Part shown: positions 52,616 through 62,410 of the stretch, in pieces
How the letters are laid out: every line of letters begins with the position of its first letter
Position numbering within the stretch: position 1 is the first letter of the stretch
NCBI GenBank assembly: GCA_965225705.1
Contig: OZ245325.1
Span: 992,001-1,056,000, forward strand
DNA length: 64,000 nucleotides
Direction: 5' to 3'
Source of the DNA: G965225705 sp965225705
GTDB lineage: Bacteria; Pseudomonadota; Alphaproteobacteria; Caulobacterales; Maricaulaceae
The notes under the pieces: model-generated
Seen by the model: only the letters and a program-made list of their open reading frames with translations
Told to the model about the DNA's origin: nothing
Database searches by the model: none
Made by a program: the position numbers and the translations under genes

Positions 52616-53275
52616 ATGACAACAGAGACGACTCAACATCGCTCCATCCTGGTTCTTTTTGCGCATCCTGCTATCAACCGATCAGAGATCAACCGGCCTC
52701 TCTATACTGCTGCACAGCATATTCAGGGGGTTACCTGTGTTGATCTTTATGCAGAATACCCAAATTTTGATATTGATATTGAACGTGAGCAGGAACGCCT
52801 GCGCCGGCATGATGTTATCATTTTTCTCCACCCCTTTTACTGGTATTCAACGCCGTCTTTGCTGAAGGAATGGCAGGACCTTGTTTTGGAATATGGTGTT
52901 GCTTATGGGGAAGAGGGGACACTTCTTCACGGAAAACTCTGTTTTAATGCGCTCACCGCGGGGGCACCTGAATCCAGTTATCATCATGGAGAGATGAATA
53001 ACTTTACCCTGAAGGAGCTTTTGTCTCCTCTGGCGCAGATGGCACAGTTTTGTGGTATGATCTATCTTCCTCCTTTTGCTTTGTTCACAGCACGCGAGGC
53101 TACTGAGGAAGGGCGCCTTGGGGGGCATATTGCTGACTGGGTTAAAACTCTGGAAGCTTTAAGGGATAACAGGTTTAATATAGAAAAAGCTTCTCAACAG
53201 ACATATCTCAACAGTGATCCTGACAGCCTTTTTGAGGACCCTCAGCCTGTTTCAGACAGCTCTGCAACATCTTAA
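52616..53275 (+). CDS. NAD(P)H oxidoreductase, KefF/KefG family
   Basis: A flavodoxin-fold protein of 219 residues. ILVLFAHPAINRSEINRPL forms the FMN phosphate region and HPFYWYSTPSLLKEWQDLVLEYGVAYG is the family signature. KefF and KefG are quinone-reducing ancillary subunits that activate glutathione-gated K+ efflux through KefC or KefB. No kef antiporter is nearby, so a general quinone reductase role is equally possible. AAAGGA precedes the ATG. Its last 62 bp overlap the comF frame. Confidence 0.85.
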   Translation: MTTETTQHRSILVLFAHPAINRSEINRPLYTAAQHIQGVTCVDLYAEYPNFDIDIEREQERLRRHDVIIFLHPFYWYSTPSLLKEWQDLVLEYGVAYGEEGTLLHGKLCFNALTAGAPESSYHHGEMNNFTLKELLSPLAQMAQFCGMIYLPPFALFTAREATEEGRLGGHIADWVKTLEALRDNRFNIEKASQQTYLNSDPDSLFEDPQPVSDSSATS

Positions 53276-54074
53276 AAAGAAAGGAAGGGGGATTTCCAGT
53301 TTTTTTAAAAAACTGAGGGCAGGGGGATCTCAGCTTATTGACGTTTTCTATCCTCCCGTCTCTTTGGTGACCGGGGCACCTTTAGGGGCACCCGGTCTTG
53401 AGGCAGAACACTGGTCTCAGCTCCATTTTCTTGAAGAGCCGGTCTGTAGTGTTTGTGGGATGAGCTATCCTTATACTCTTACTCATAAAGGACCATGTAC
53501 AGCATGTTTAACGCACCCCCCTGCCTATGACGCTGCCCGTGCTGTTTTTACTTACAATCCAACAAGCCGTTCTTTAGTTTTAGGTCTGAAATATGGGGGA
53601 CGTCGTGATGGTCTGCCTCTGTTCGGTAAGCTTTTAGCACAGAGGGGAGCCCCCTGGTTTGCTGAGACAGATGCACTTCTGCCTGTTCCCCTGCACTGGA
53701 CGCGTCTGGTCAGGCGACGCTATAACCAGTCTGCCCTTCTGGCCCATGCTCTTTCACATGTTTGTCATACACCCGTTTTGTGTGATGTGTTAAAGCGGCG
53801 TAAAGCAACACAAAGTCAGGGAGGCCTTTCTTTTCGTGCGCGCCATACCAATGTTGCAGGGGCTTTTTATATTCCAGAATCCAGAAAGAGGTTTGTACAG
53901 GGTGGACGCTTTGTTCTGATTGATGATGTTTTTACAACAGGGGCGACACTGGAAGCTTGCGCACGAACCTTAAAAAAAGCAGGGGCTGCCTGTGTTCAGG
54001 CCCTGACACTTTTACGTGTCATACGTCCTGTTACACCTGAAAAAGAACAACAAAGTCATGTGAAGGTGGAATGA
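53214..54074 (+). CDS. comF: ComF-family phosphoribosyltransferase-like protein
   Basis: ComF proteins are needed for DNA uptake in competent bacteria, though many carriers are not known to be competent. Two Cys pairs (CSVCG and CTACL) form the zinc site in the N-terminal half. The PRPP motif FVLIDDVFTTGAT lies near the end. The GTG at 53214 gives 286 residues but a 62-bp overlap with the preceding gene; a TTG at 53232 is in frame, so the true start is uncertain. Confidence 0.88.
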   Translation: MILTAFLRTLSLFQTALQHLKKKGRGISSFFKKLRAGGSQLIDVFYPPVSLVTGAPLGAPGLEAEHWSQLHFLEEPVCSVCGMSYPYTLTHKGPCTACLTHPPAYDAARAVFTYNPTSRSLVLGLKYGGRRDGLPLFGKLLAQRGAPWFAETDALLPVPLHWTRLVRRRYNQSALLAHALSHVCHTPVLCDVLKRRKATQSQGGLSFRARHTNVAGAFYIPESRKRFVQGGRFVLIDDVFTTGATLEACARTLKKAGAACVQALTLLRVIRPVTPEKEQQSHVKVE

Positions 54075-54182
54075 TTCTGTGTGATAAAAGTTTTTTAAAA
54101 AAATCTGGCTTTTTATCTTTAGATCTTGCTTTTTTTTAAGAGGTCTTTTCTTATGAACTGTTCATAAAAGGAGCTTTTTATT

Positions 54183-55352
54183 GTGCAATGTGATCATAAA
54201 TTTTTTACAAGTGAGAGTGTCTCCGAAGGTCACCCGGATAAAATCTGCGATCAGATCTCAGATGCTCTTCTTGATGCTTTTCTTGGGAAAGACCCTCAGG
54301 CCCGTGTTGCTCTTGAAACACTTGCAACGACGAACAGGCTTGTTCTTGCAGGGGAGACACGTGCCAGAGAGGATATATCTCCTCAAAAAATGGCTGACAT
54401 AGCCCGCAGTGTTGTTCGTGATATTGGGTATGAACAGGAAGGGTTTGACTGGAGAACCCTTGAAGTTGCCTCTTATGTCCACAAACAGTCCCCTGAAATT
54501 GCCATGGGGGTGGACCAGCGCTCAGATGGAGAAGAAGGTGCCGGTGATCAGGGACTTATGTTTGGCTATGCCGTGGATGAGACCCCTGAGCTTATGCCTG
54601 CTGCCTTACATTATGCACATGAGATTTTGCATCGTTTAGCTGTGATGCGGAAATCCGGGGAAATTGAGGGTTTGCGTCCTGATGCAAAAAGCCAGCTGAC
54701 CCTTTCTTATGAAGCAGGGGTTCCCAGACGTGCAGAATCTGTTGTTGTCTCTCATCAGCATGACCCTGATCTGTCACAAAGTGATGTCCGTGAAAGGGTT
54801 TGGCCTGTGGTTGCCTCTGTTTTACCAGAAGGCTGGATGTGTTCCGAAGACCGCTTCTATGTCAACCCCACAGGTCGCTTTGTCCTTGGGGGACCGGATG
54901 GGGATTGTGGCCTGACCGGGCGGAAGATTATTGTAGACACTTATGGTGGTGCGGCTCCCCATGGGGGGGGTGCGTTTTCCGGGAAAGATTCCAGCAAGGT
55001 AGACAGATCCGGTGCCTATATTTGCCGTTATCTTGCGAAGAATATTGTCGCCGCAGGCCTTGCGCGTCGCTGTACTTTGCAAATTTCTTACGCTATTGGT
55101 ATTGCGGACCCCTTGAGCCTTGATATTGATCTGCATGGTACAGGGCGTTGTAACGGGAACCGTCTTGCCACCAGATTGCGGGAGCTTGTTGACCTGAAAC
55201 CACGCGGAATTCGGGAAAGGTTAAAGCTTGACAGACCTTTTTATCAACGTACAGCCAGCTATGGCCATTTTGGCCGCACGCCAGATGATGAGGGTGGGTT
55301 TTCATGGGAGCGTTTAGATCTTGTCCACGACCTTAAAGACCTTGCCGGATAA
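54183..55352 (+). CDS. metK: S-adenosylmethionine synthetase
   Basis: MetK makes SAM from methionine and ATP. Motifs include EGHPDKICDQ, GAGDQGLMFGYA, GGPDGDCGLTGRKI and the P-loop-like GGGAFSGKDSSKVDRS. 389 residues is normal. The GTG start at 54183 has AGGAG at good spacing. No SAM riboswitch was recognised in the 108-bp leader. trmB follows with a 32-bp overlap; it uses SAM. Confidence 0.97.
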   Translation: MQCDHKFFTSESVSEGHPDKICDQISDALLDAFLGKDPQARVALETLATTNRLVLAGETRAREDISPQKMADIARSVVRDIGYEQEGFDWRTLEVASYVHKQSPEIAMGVDQRSDGEEGAGDQGLMFGYAVDETPELMPAALHYAHEILHRLAVMRKSGEIEGLRPDAKSQLTLSYEAGVPRRAESVVVSHQHDPDLSQSDVRERVWPVVASVLPEGWMCSEDRFYVNPTGRFVLGGPDGDCGLTGRKIIVDTYGGAAPHGGGAFSGKDSSKVDRSGAYICRYLAKNIVAAGLARRCTLQISYAIGIADPLSLDIDLHGTGRCNGNRLATRLRELVDLKPRGIRERLKLDRPFYQRTASYGHFGRTPDDEGGFSWERLDLVHDLKDLAG

Positions 55353-56082
55353 TGCAGAGGGGAGGGAAGGGGAAGAAGATGCAAACTGTCCTTCTTCACA
55401 AAAAGACCTTTCACAGGAAAAGCGTTTTTATGGTCGACGTAAAGGGCATGCACTTTCACAACGTCAAAACAGGCTTGTCCACACACTTTTACCTGAGATA
55501 AGTCCGTCCGCAAAAAAACCGGTGTCTGTGACATCTTTATTTCCACGTAAAAGCGATATCTCTCTTGAAATCGGCTTTGGGGGTGCAGAGCATCTTTTAA
55601 GACAGGCTCAGAATCACCCTGATCGTTTTTTTCTTGGGGTTGAGCCTTATATAAATGGTGTTGCGAAAGCCCTTGTCGGGATTGAGGAGGGCAAGCTCCA
55701 AAATGTTCGTCTTTATCATGGAGATGTTCATGATATTCTGCCGGGGATAGAGACGGGATGGCTTCAGCGTATTTTTATCCTGTTTCCGGATCCCTGGCCT
55801 AAAAAACGTCATGCAAAGCGCCGTCTTTTACAGCCTGCGTTTATCAGAGAGCTGGCACGTCTTTTAGCCCCGGGGGGAGAGTTGTTTTTTGCAACTGATT
55901 CGAGAGTTTTGACAGACTGGGCTTTGCCACATTTGCTAAAAGAGAAAAATCTGGACTGGGCTGTCAGGAGAGCACGGGACTGGCGCTCTCCTCCTCAGGG
56001 GTGGCTTCCAACGCGTTATGAGGAAAAAGCTCTCCAGGCAGGACGTCCCTGTGCGTATTGTCATTTTTTTCGTTTGGGGTGA
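55321..56082 (+). CDS. trmB: tRNA (guanine-N7-)-methyltransferase
   Basis: TrmB methylates G46 of tRNA. The SAM site is DISLEIGFGGAEHLL and the catalytic/tRNA motif is FPDPWPKKRHAKRRL. TRYEEKA near the C-terminus is also conserved. The conserved GRRKGHALSQRQ near residue 40 needs the upstream TTG at 55321, which has GGGAG before it and overlaps metK. 253 residues. metK-trmB-rimP-nusA is a known alphaproteobacterial order. Confidence 0.94.
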   Translation: MSTTLKTLPDNAEGREGEEDANCPSSQKDLSQEKRFYGRRKGHALSQRQNRLVHTLLPEISPSAKKPVSVTSLFPRKSDISLEIGFGGAEHLLRQAQNHPDRFFLGVEPYINGVAKALVGIEEGKLQNVRLYHGDVHDILPGIETGWLQRIFILFPDPWPKKRHAKRRLLQPAFIRELARLLAPGGELFFATDSRVLTDWALPHLLKEKNLDWAVRRARDWRSPPQGWLPTRYEEKALQAGRPCAYCHFFRLG

Positions 56083-56211
56083 TGACAGGGGCGTTAAAAA
56101 GGTTTATAAAAGAATTTAGGAAAACATTTTGAACAGTTTCAGGCTGTTTTAAAGCGGGCTCTTGAGGGAGGCCGTTTTTTTTGTGAAAAATCCTGATTGA
56201 GGGAGCGGGTG

Positions 56212-56733
56212 GTGAAAACAAAGACAGAGACAGATGCCCGTCTTGGAGAGCTTGTCGAGCCTGTTCTTGAAGAACTTGGCTATGATTTGGTACGTTTACG
56301 TATTATGGGAGGGAAAGCTCCAAAGCTCCAGATTATGGCAGAGCGACCTGATGGCCGTATGATGGTTGAGGATTGTGCCAAAATCTCAAAAAATCTGTCC
56401 CGTATGTTTGAGGCCCATGACCCTCTTGAGGGAGATTATGTCCTGGAGGTTTCTTCACCGGGCCTTGACAGACCTTTGACACGGTTGCAGGACTTTGAAA
56501 AATGGTGTGACTATGAAGCCCGGTTAGAGCTTGATCGTCCTGTTGAGGGGCGTCGCCGGTTTTTAGGTGTTTTAAAAGGGATTCGGCATAAAGAAGGAGA
56601 GGAGACAGACATTCTCCTTCTTCTTCCCGAGAAGAAGGAAATTCTTGCTTTCCCTTTCTCCAGGCTCAGCACTGCGAAGCTTGTTCTCACCCAGGCTCTT
56701 CTGGACAAAAGAAAAGTGGAGGTATCCTCCTGA
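56212..56733 (+). CDS. rimP: Ribosome maturation factor RimP
   Basis: RimP assists 30S subunit maturation. The N-terminal domain has LGYDLVRLRI and the central YVLEVSSPGLDRPL is diagnostic. 173 residues from the GTG at 56212, six bases after GGAG; a GTG one codon earlier and a TTG at 56197 are alternatives. It heads the rimP-nusA-infB operon. Confidence 0.94.
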   Translation: MKTKTETDARLGELVEPVLEELGYDLVRLRIMGGKAPKLQIMAERPDGRMMVEDCAKISKNLSRMFEAHDPLEGDYVLEVSSPGLDRPLTRLQDFEKWCDYEARLELDRPVEGRRRFLGVLKGIRHKEGEETDILLLLPEKKEILAFPFSRLSTAKLVLTQALLDKRKVEVSS

Positions 56734-56794
56734 TTGTGAGGGTTCTTAAAAGTTTTATGTGTAAGATTAAAGAAAGAAATGAAGGAGTTCACTT

Positions 56795-58390
56795 ATGGCA
56801 ACAGCGGGTTTAAGTGCCAATCGTTTGGAGCTTTTGCATATTGCCAATACCGTAGCACAGGAAAAATCTATTGATAAAAGCCTTGTTATTGAGGCGATTG
56901 AAGAGGCTATTCAAAAGGCAGCACGCTCACGTTATGGCTCTGAATATGATATTCAGGCTCATCTGGATCCCCAAACCGGTGCGCTTAGCCTTTATCGCTG
57001 TGTTACGGTTGTTGATACGGTTGAAAATTCTGCAACTGAGATCACCCTGGAAGAGGGGAAGAAGCGTTCTTCCGATGCTGAACCCGGTTATGTTTTTAAA
57101 GAGGAGCTCCCCCCTGTTGATTTTGGGCGTGTGGCTTCCCTGACGGCACGTCAGATTATTCTTCAGAAAATTCACGAAGCAGAACGTGAGCGCCAGTATA
57201 ATGATTACAAGGATCGTGTGGGCGAAATACTCAATGGTATTGTCAAACGTGTTGAGTATGGGAATGTTATCATTGATCTTGGGCGTGCAGAAGGAATAAT
57301 ACGCCGCAATCAAACCATTCCACGTGAGAATCTTCGTCAGGGTGACCGTGTCCGTGCCTATCTTTATGAAGTTTCCCAGGAGCAAAGAGGCCATCAGATT
57401 TTTCTCTCCCGCGCCCACCCACAGTTTATGGCGGCCCTGTTTTCTCAGGAAGTTTCAGAAATTTATGATGGCATTATTGAGATTGTCTCTATCGCACGTG
57501 ACCCGGGATCACGTGCGAAAATGGCGGTTTATACAAAGGACCCTTCTCTTGACCCTGTGGGGGCCTGTGTTGGTATGCGGGGAAGCCGTGTTCAGGCTAT
57601 TGTCACGGAATTACAGGGAGAGCGTGTGGATATTATTCCCTGGTCAGAGGATCCTGCAAGTTTTGTTGTCAACGCCCTTCAGCCGGCGGAGGTTATGAAG
57701 GTTATTCTTGATGAGGAGGCCAACAGTATTGAGGTTGTTGTCCCGAATGATCAACTCTCTATTGCCATAGGGCGGCGGGGTCAGAATGTACGTCTGGCCA
57801 CCAAATTAACGGGCTGGCATATTGATATGATTACAGAAGAGCAGGAGGCTGAGCGTCGCCAGAAAGAGTTTGAGGAACGCACCGGTCTGTTCCAGAAGGC
57901 TCTGGATGTTGATGAGATGATAGCGCGACTTCTGACTGCTGAGGGTTTTGAAACTCTGGAGGAAGTGGCCTGGGTTGAGCCTGATGAAATTACCTCCATT
58001 GAAGGCTTTGATCAGGATACAGCAGAGGAGCTGCAACTGCGTGCCCGTGCTTATCTGGAAGCTCAGGAAAAAGAGAGAGAGGAAAAGTTTAGGGAACTTG
58101 GTATTAAAGAGGCGGTTTTAGAGCTTGAAGGCATGGATATCCGTAAAGCCATTGCCCTTGGGGAGCATGGTGTTTTGACGATGGAAGACCTTGCTGGTCT
58201 TACCCCGGATGATTTGAGGGGCTGGTATGAAAAAGAGGGAGATGAGCGCGTGCGTAAGCCCGGATATCTGGAATCTTTTAAGCTCAGTTCTGAGGATGCT
58301 CAAAATCTTATTCTTGCCGCCCGCGTTAAGGCCGGCTGGATAAGCCTGCCTGAAGATGAAAGTCAGGATGAAAATACAGAAGAGACATAA
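56795..58390 (+). CDS. nusA: Transcription elongation/termination factor NusA
   Basis: NusA binds RNA polymerase and modulates pausing, termination and antitermination. An N-terminal RNAP-binding domain (~1-125) is followed by S1 (around GIVKRVEYGNVIIDLG), two KH domains (VGMRGSRVQAI; IGRRGQNVRLA) and two C-terminal acidic HhH repeats (~365-500). 531 residues is the alphaproteobacterial type. The stop overlaps the next gene by 35 bp. Confidence 0.97.
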   Translation: MATAGLSANRLELLHIANTVAQEKSIDKSLVIEAIEEAIQKAARSRYGSEYDIQAHLDPQTGALSLYRCVTVVDTVENSATEITLEEGKKRSSDAEPGYVFKEELPPVDFGRVASLTARQIILQKIHEAERERQYNDYKDRVGEILNGIVKRVEYGNVIIDLGRAEGIIRRNQTIPRENLRQGDRVRAYLYEVSQEQRGHQIFLSRAHPQFMAALFSQEVSEIYDGIIEIVSIARDPGSRAKMAVYTKDPSLDPVGACVGMRGSRVQAIVTELQGERVDIIPWSEDPASFVVNALQPAEVMKVILDEEANSIEVVVPNDQLSIAIGRRGQNVRLATKLTGWHIDMITEEQEAERRQKEFEERTGLFQKALDVDEMIARLLTAEGFETLEEVAWVEPDEITSIEGFDQDTAEELQLRARAYLEAQEKEREEKFRELGIKEAVLELEGMDIRKAIALGEHGVLTMEDLAGLTPDDLRGWYEKEGDERVRKPGYLESFKLSSEDAQNLILAARVKAGWISLPEDESQDENTEET

Positions 58391-59057
58391 ATCAAAGAAG
58401 CAGGACGAAGAAAATCTGACCTGCCTTACGCAGAACAACAAGACAGGTTTTCAGGAAAAACAACGCCTTTGTATCGTTGATGGGGTGTCTCTGCCTGAAA
58501 GACGTCTTCTTCGCTTTGTTCTAACACAGTCCGGGGAGGTTGTTCCGGATATTGCGGGGCGTCTTCCAGGCCGTGGTGCCTGGGTCGAGGCAAAGAGGGA
58601 AAAGATTGATGCAGCGGTCAAAAAGGGACTTTTTGCACGCGCTTTCCGATGTAAGGTGGAGGCGGATGTTTTTTTAGCAGATAGTGTTGCTGACCTTCTT
58701 AGGAAACGTGTTCTTTCTTTCTTGGGTCTCGCACGCCGATCTGGTGTTTTAGTCTGTGGTTATGAGCTTGTCAGAGCATCTTTAAAAGAGGGGTGTCCTG
58801 CCTGTTGTGTTGAAGCTTCAGATGGGGCAGACAATGGACGTATAAAGATTTTGCGTCTGGTGCGTGCTGTATGGGGTGATGTGCCTCTTTTGGGGTGCTT
58901 TACGGCAGAGGTTTTGGGGCAGGCTCTGGGACGGGAAGAGATGTATCACGCGGTTTTACGTAAAAGCCCTCTGTCGGAGCGCTTTTTACATGAGATGGAG
59001 CGTTTGGAGGGTTTTGTGGAGCTTTCACCGCAAAACTGGCAGAGAATGTATACTTGA
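58356..59057 (+). CDS. YlxR-like RNA-binding protein fused to an L7Ae-like domain
   Basis: The N-terminal DUF448/YlxR part (~35-105) has ERRLLRFVLTQSGEVVPD and LPGRGAWV. A C-terminal L7Ae/Gadd45-like part (~115-210) has VLSFLGLARRSGVLVCGYE. This fusion between nusA and infB is usual in alphaproteobacteria. YlxR is nucleoid- or RNA-associated and affects transcription or RNase P in other bacteria. 233 residues from ATG 58356; ATG 58368 is an alternative. Confidence 0.9.
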   Translation: MKVRMKIQKRHKSKKQDEENLTCLTQNNKTGFQEKQRLCIVDGVSLPERRLLRFVLTQSGEVVPDIAGRLPGRGAWVEAKREKIDAAVKKGLFARAFRCKVEADVFLADSVADLLRKRVLSFLGLARRSGVLVCGYELVRASLKEGCPACCVEASDGADNGRIKILRLVRAVWGDVPLLGCFTAEVLGQALGREEMYHAVLRKSPLSERFLHEMERLEGFVELSPQNWQRMYT

Positions 59058-59173
59058 ATTTTGTAAAATTAAGTTTAGGGTGGTGTGTGAGGGGTTAAAA
59101 ACTCTCTTTTAAAGGTATTTTTGAGGGCATGTGTTTTGGATTTAGAAAAGCCATGCCCGTGGCAGGATAGTGT

Positions 59174-61750
59174 ATGAAGGATTTGAAAGATACAGAACAG
59201 GAATCTGGTAAATCTAAAGATTTACCCCGTCCCCTGACTCTTAAAGGACCTGCAAGGAGCACAGGTTCTGTGCGCCAGAGTTTGTCCCATGGCAAGAGTC
59301 GTTCTGTTGTTGTAGAAAGAAAGAAAAAACGTCTGGTTGGGGGTCCCGGTGCTCAAAACCGGAAAAAAGAAGAAACATCAAGCTCTGTTAACATGGCCAG
59401 GAAACTTGGCTTATCACAACAGGAGTATGAGCGCCGTCAGAAAGCTCTGGTTGTTGCTAAAACGGAAGAGGGGCAACGTAAAGCTGCTGCTTTACATGAA
59501 GAAGAGGCCCGTCACAGGCGTCTGGAAGAAGAAAAAAGCCTTCTGGAAGAAAAACGTCAGGCAGAACAACGCCGGGAAGAGGAGAGGCTTGAAGAAGAGG
59601 CTCGTCTCAAAGAAGAAAAAGCTTCGGAACAAAAAAAATCTCAGCATGCATCTCCCCCTCAAAAAGCAGGGCAGGATCAACAGACTATTTTGTCTGAAGC
59701 TCCACTTCCTGATCATAAAGTCCAGGATAAAGGGCGCCTTAAACATCGTTATGAAAGAACAGGTGGGGATGAAGCGTCAGATGATTTCAGAGGGCGTTCT
59801 AAGAAAAAGCTTTCTCCGCCCAGGCATGCTTCTGGTGGGCGCCACGAAACACGCCGCCGCCAGGGCAAGCTGACCATCACAAGTGCTTTGCAGGGTGATG
59901 AGGAAAGAGAACGTTCTTTGTCATCTGTCCGCCGTGCGCGCCTGCGTGAGCGGGAACGCCGCCAGAAAATGCAGGACAATCAGGAACAGGAAAAAATCAA
60001 ACGCGAGGTTATTATTCCTGAAGTTATCCTGCTTCAGGATCTTGCCGCCCGTATGGCAGAACGTTCTACAGATGTTATCAAATACCTTATGAAACAGGGT
60101 GTTATGATCAAGCTCGGTGACAGTATTGATGCTGATATGGCACAACTGATTGTTGAAGATTTCGGTCATACGGCAAAAAGGGTTGCAGAGGCTGATGTTG
60201 AAGAAGGGCTGGTGGGCTCAGAAGACAATCCTGAAGATATGCAGATCCGACCTCCTGTAGTCACGGTTATGGGTCATGTTGATCACGGAAAAACATCTGT
60301 TCTGGATGCTTTGCGGGATACGAATATTGCCTCCGGAGAAAAGGGGGGTATTACCCAGCATATAGGGGCCTATCAGGTTCATCTTCCATCGGGTCAGCGT
60401 ATCAGCTTTATTGACACCCCGGGCCATGCTGCCTTCTCAGCCATGCGTGCCCGTGGAGCCAGCCTTACGGATATTGTTGTGCTTGTTGTTGCGGCTGATG
60501 ATGGTGTTATGCCCCAGACAATAGAGGCTATACACCATACCAAAGAAGCAAAAACCCCTGTTATTATTGCTGTCAATAAGATGGATAAAACCGGTGCTGA
60601 TCCTCAAAAAGTTCTTCAGGGACTTTTACAGCACGGCATTATTGCTGAATCTATGGGGGGAGATGTGCAGGTTGTCGAAATCTCTGCTCTTAAGCGTCAG
60701 GGACTTGATAGTCTTCTGGAAGCCATAACACTTCAGGCTGAGCTTATGGAGCTGAAAGCCAATCCTGCACGATCTGCGGAGGGCGTTGTCCTTGAATCAC
60801 GTGTGAATAAAGGGCAGGGGCCTGTTGCCAGTGTTATTGTTCAAAGGGGAACTTTACGACAGGGCGATATTGTTGTCGCAGGCGCGCAATGGGGTAAGGT
60901 TCGTGCCCTTATTGATGAACGTGATCAAAGACGTGAATTTGCTTCTCCTGCTGATCCTGTTGTTCTTCTTGGGCTTGATGGTGCAGCTGATCCCGGTGAT
61001 ATTTTTGCGGTTGTGGATTCTGAAGCCCGGGCACGTGAAATTACAGATTATCGTCGCCGTAAAAAACAGGAAAGAGGGCAAATCCAGCCTGTTGCCTCTT
61101 TTGATGAACTGATGTCACAGCTTAAAGAGAAGAAAGTTGAAGAGCTTCCTGTTCTTATTAAGGCTGATACACAGGGATCGGCAGAGGCTATTCAGGTTGC
61201 TCTTGAAAAACTGGGCAATGACGAAGTCAGGTCACGTATTGTTCTCGCATCGGCAGGTGCGATAGCTGAATCTGATATTTTGCTGGCAAGGGCTGCGGGG
61301 GCACCTGTTGTTGGTTTTAATGTCCGTGCAAGCAGACAGGCCCGCGATCTTGCTGAACATGAAGGGGTTGAGATACGCTATTATGCCATCATCTATGATC
61401 TGATTGATGATATTAAAGCGGCCCTTAGCGGCCTTCTTTCCCCTGAGCTTCGTGAGGACTTTTTGGGGAATGCAGAAGTCCTGGAGGTTTTCTCCCTGTC
61501 CAAAAAAGGTAAGATTGCAGGCTGCCGTGTTACGGAAGGTCTTGTACGTCGTGGTTCTAAAGTGCGTATTGTCCGTGATGATATTGTGATATATGAGGGT
61601 GAACTTTCTACGCTTCGGCGCTTTAAAGATGATGTGGAAGAGGTGAAGGCTCCTCAGGAATGTGGCATGGGATTTGCACAACATCAGGATATTTCTCAGG
61701 GGGATATGCTTGAATGTTTTGATGTTAAAGAGATTCAGCGTAGCCTCTAG
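59174..61750 (+). CDS. infB: Translation initiation factor IF-2
   Basis: IF-2 brings fMet-tRNA to the 30S subunit and promotes subunit joining. A long charged N-terminal region (Glu/Lys/Arg-rich, ~90-250) precedes the IF2_N module (~275-330). The GTPase domain has GHVDHGKT (about residue 366), DTPGHAAF and NKMDK; domains II-IV follow. 858 residues. The highly charged coiled-coil stretch at 59500-59650 produces long spurious frames on both strands. Confidence 0.97.
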   Translation: MKDLKDTEQESGKSKDLPRPLTLKGPARSTGSVRQSLSHGKSRSVVVERKKKRLVGGPGAQNRKKEETSSSVNMARKLGLSQQEYERRQKALVVAKTEEGQRKAAALHEEEARHRRLEEEKSLLEEKRQAEQRREEERLEEEARLKEEKASEQKKSQHASPPQKAGQDQQTILSEAPLPDHKVQDKGRLKHRYERTGGDEASDDFRGRSKKKLSPPRHASGGRHETRRRQGKLTITSALQGDEERERSLSSVRRARLRERERRQKMQDNQEQEKIKREVIIPEVILLQDLAARMAERSTDVIKYLMKQGVMIKLGDSIDADMAQLIVEDFGHTAKRVAEADVEEGLVGSEDNPEDMQIRPPVVTVMGHVDHGKTSVLDALRDTNIASGEKGGITQHIGAYQVHLPSGQRISFIDTPGHAAFSAMRARGASLTDIVVLVVAADDGVMPQTIEAIHHTKEAKTPVIIAVNKMDKTGADPQKVLQGLLQHGIIAESMGGDVQVVEISALKRQGLDSLLEAITLQAELMELKANPARSAEGVVLESRVNKGQGPVASVIVQRGTLRQGDIVVAGAQWGKVRALIDERDQRREFASPADPVVLLGLDGAADPGDIFAVVDSEARAREITDYRRRKKQERGQIQPVASFDELMSQLKEKKVEELPVLIKADTQGSAEAIQVALEKLGNDEVRSRIVLASAGAIAESDILLARAAGAPVVGFNVRASRQARDLAEHEGVEIRYYAIIYDLIDDIKAALSGLLSPELREDFLGNAEVLEVFSLSKKGKIAGCRVTEGLVRRGSKVRIVRDDIVIYEGELSTLRRFKDDVEEVKAPQECGMGFAQHQDISQGDMLECFDVKEIQRSL

Positions 61751-61813
61751 ATGTATCTCTGCTCTCCTTTGTTATATGCTATAGAAAAAGGGCAGGTTTT
61801 TTTAGGTGTTCCC

Positions 61814-62410
61814 ATGAAATCATCACGAACTATGTCAGGTGGACTGACACAGAGACAGTTACGTGTCGGAGAGCTTGTCCGGCGGGAGCTTGCTGCCCTC
61901 CTGGAGCGTGGCATGACCCATGATCCTCTTTTAGAGCGTGTCGCTGTGACGGTGACTCAGGCCCGTGTTTCTCCGGATTTGCGTCATGCTGTTGTCTATT
62001 GCCTTCCTCTTTTTGTCTCTCATAAGGGCGCATCATCCGGCGCTGGTTTTGAGGCAGGTGAGGAAGAAGCCATCCCAAAAACGCAGAGAAAAAATAAAAA
62101 AACACCCTCCCATATGTCAGCCGGATATGAGGAGGCAGGTTCTGCGGGCCTTGATGATGTTCTTATCGCTTTGAATCGTGGGGCATCTTCTTTGCGGGCT
62201 CATCTGGGACGTCACCTTTCTATGAAATATACGCCGGCTCTGGTGTTTAAAAAAGATGAATCCTTTGAAAATGCAGCTCATATCGAAGCCCTTTTAAAAC
62301 AACCGGAGGTGGCGCGGGATTTGAGGTCCACACACCCGGACAATACTGAAGGCGTTGAGAGGGATACATATCAGCACAGAGGAGATGGCCTCAATGGCCC
62401 GTCGTCGTAG
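61814..62410 (+). CDS. rbfA: Ribosome-binding factor A with central insertion
   Basis: RbfA is a KH-fold factor needed for 16S rRNA 5'-end maturation, notably in the cold. The N-terminal RQLRVGELVRRELAALL and C-terminal RHLSMKYTPALVFKKDES regions are typical. Between them, around residues 75-120, an extra ~40-residue Lys/Glu/Gly-rich insert makes the protein 198 residues, against about 120-140 in most bacteria. I start at ATG 61814 (AGGTG upstream); the frame is open back to 61751. It overlaps truB by 17 bp. Confidence 0.92.
   Translation: MKSSRTMSGGLTQRQLRVGELVRRELAALLERGMTHDPLLERVAVTVTQARVSPDLRHAVVYCLPLFVSHKGASSGAGFEAGEEEAIPKTQRKNKKTPSHMSAGYEEAGSAGLDDVLIALNRGASSLRAHLGRHLSMKYTPALVFKKDESFENAAHIEALLKQPEVARDLRSTHPDNTEGVERDTYQHRGDGLNGPSS

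Noticed and set aside
54075..54182. SAM riboswitch ahead of metK
   Set aside because: The 108-bp leader is mostly A/T runs and shows no SAM-II-like conserved pairing.
56927..57418. 163-codon minus-strand frame opposite nusA
   Set aside because: It is antisense to the conserved S1/KH region of NusA, with no family resemblance.
59337..59873. 178-codon Lys/Arg-rich frame inside infB
   Set aside because: It is a by-product of the charged repeat-like coding of the IF-2 N-terminal region; infB itself is clearly the gene.
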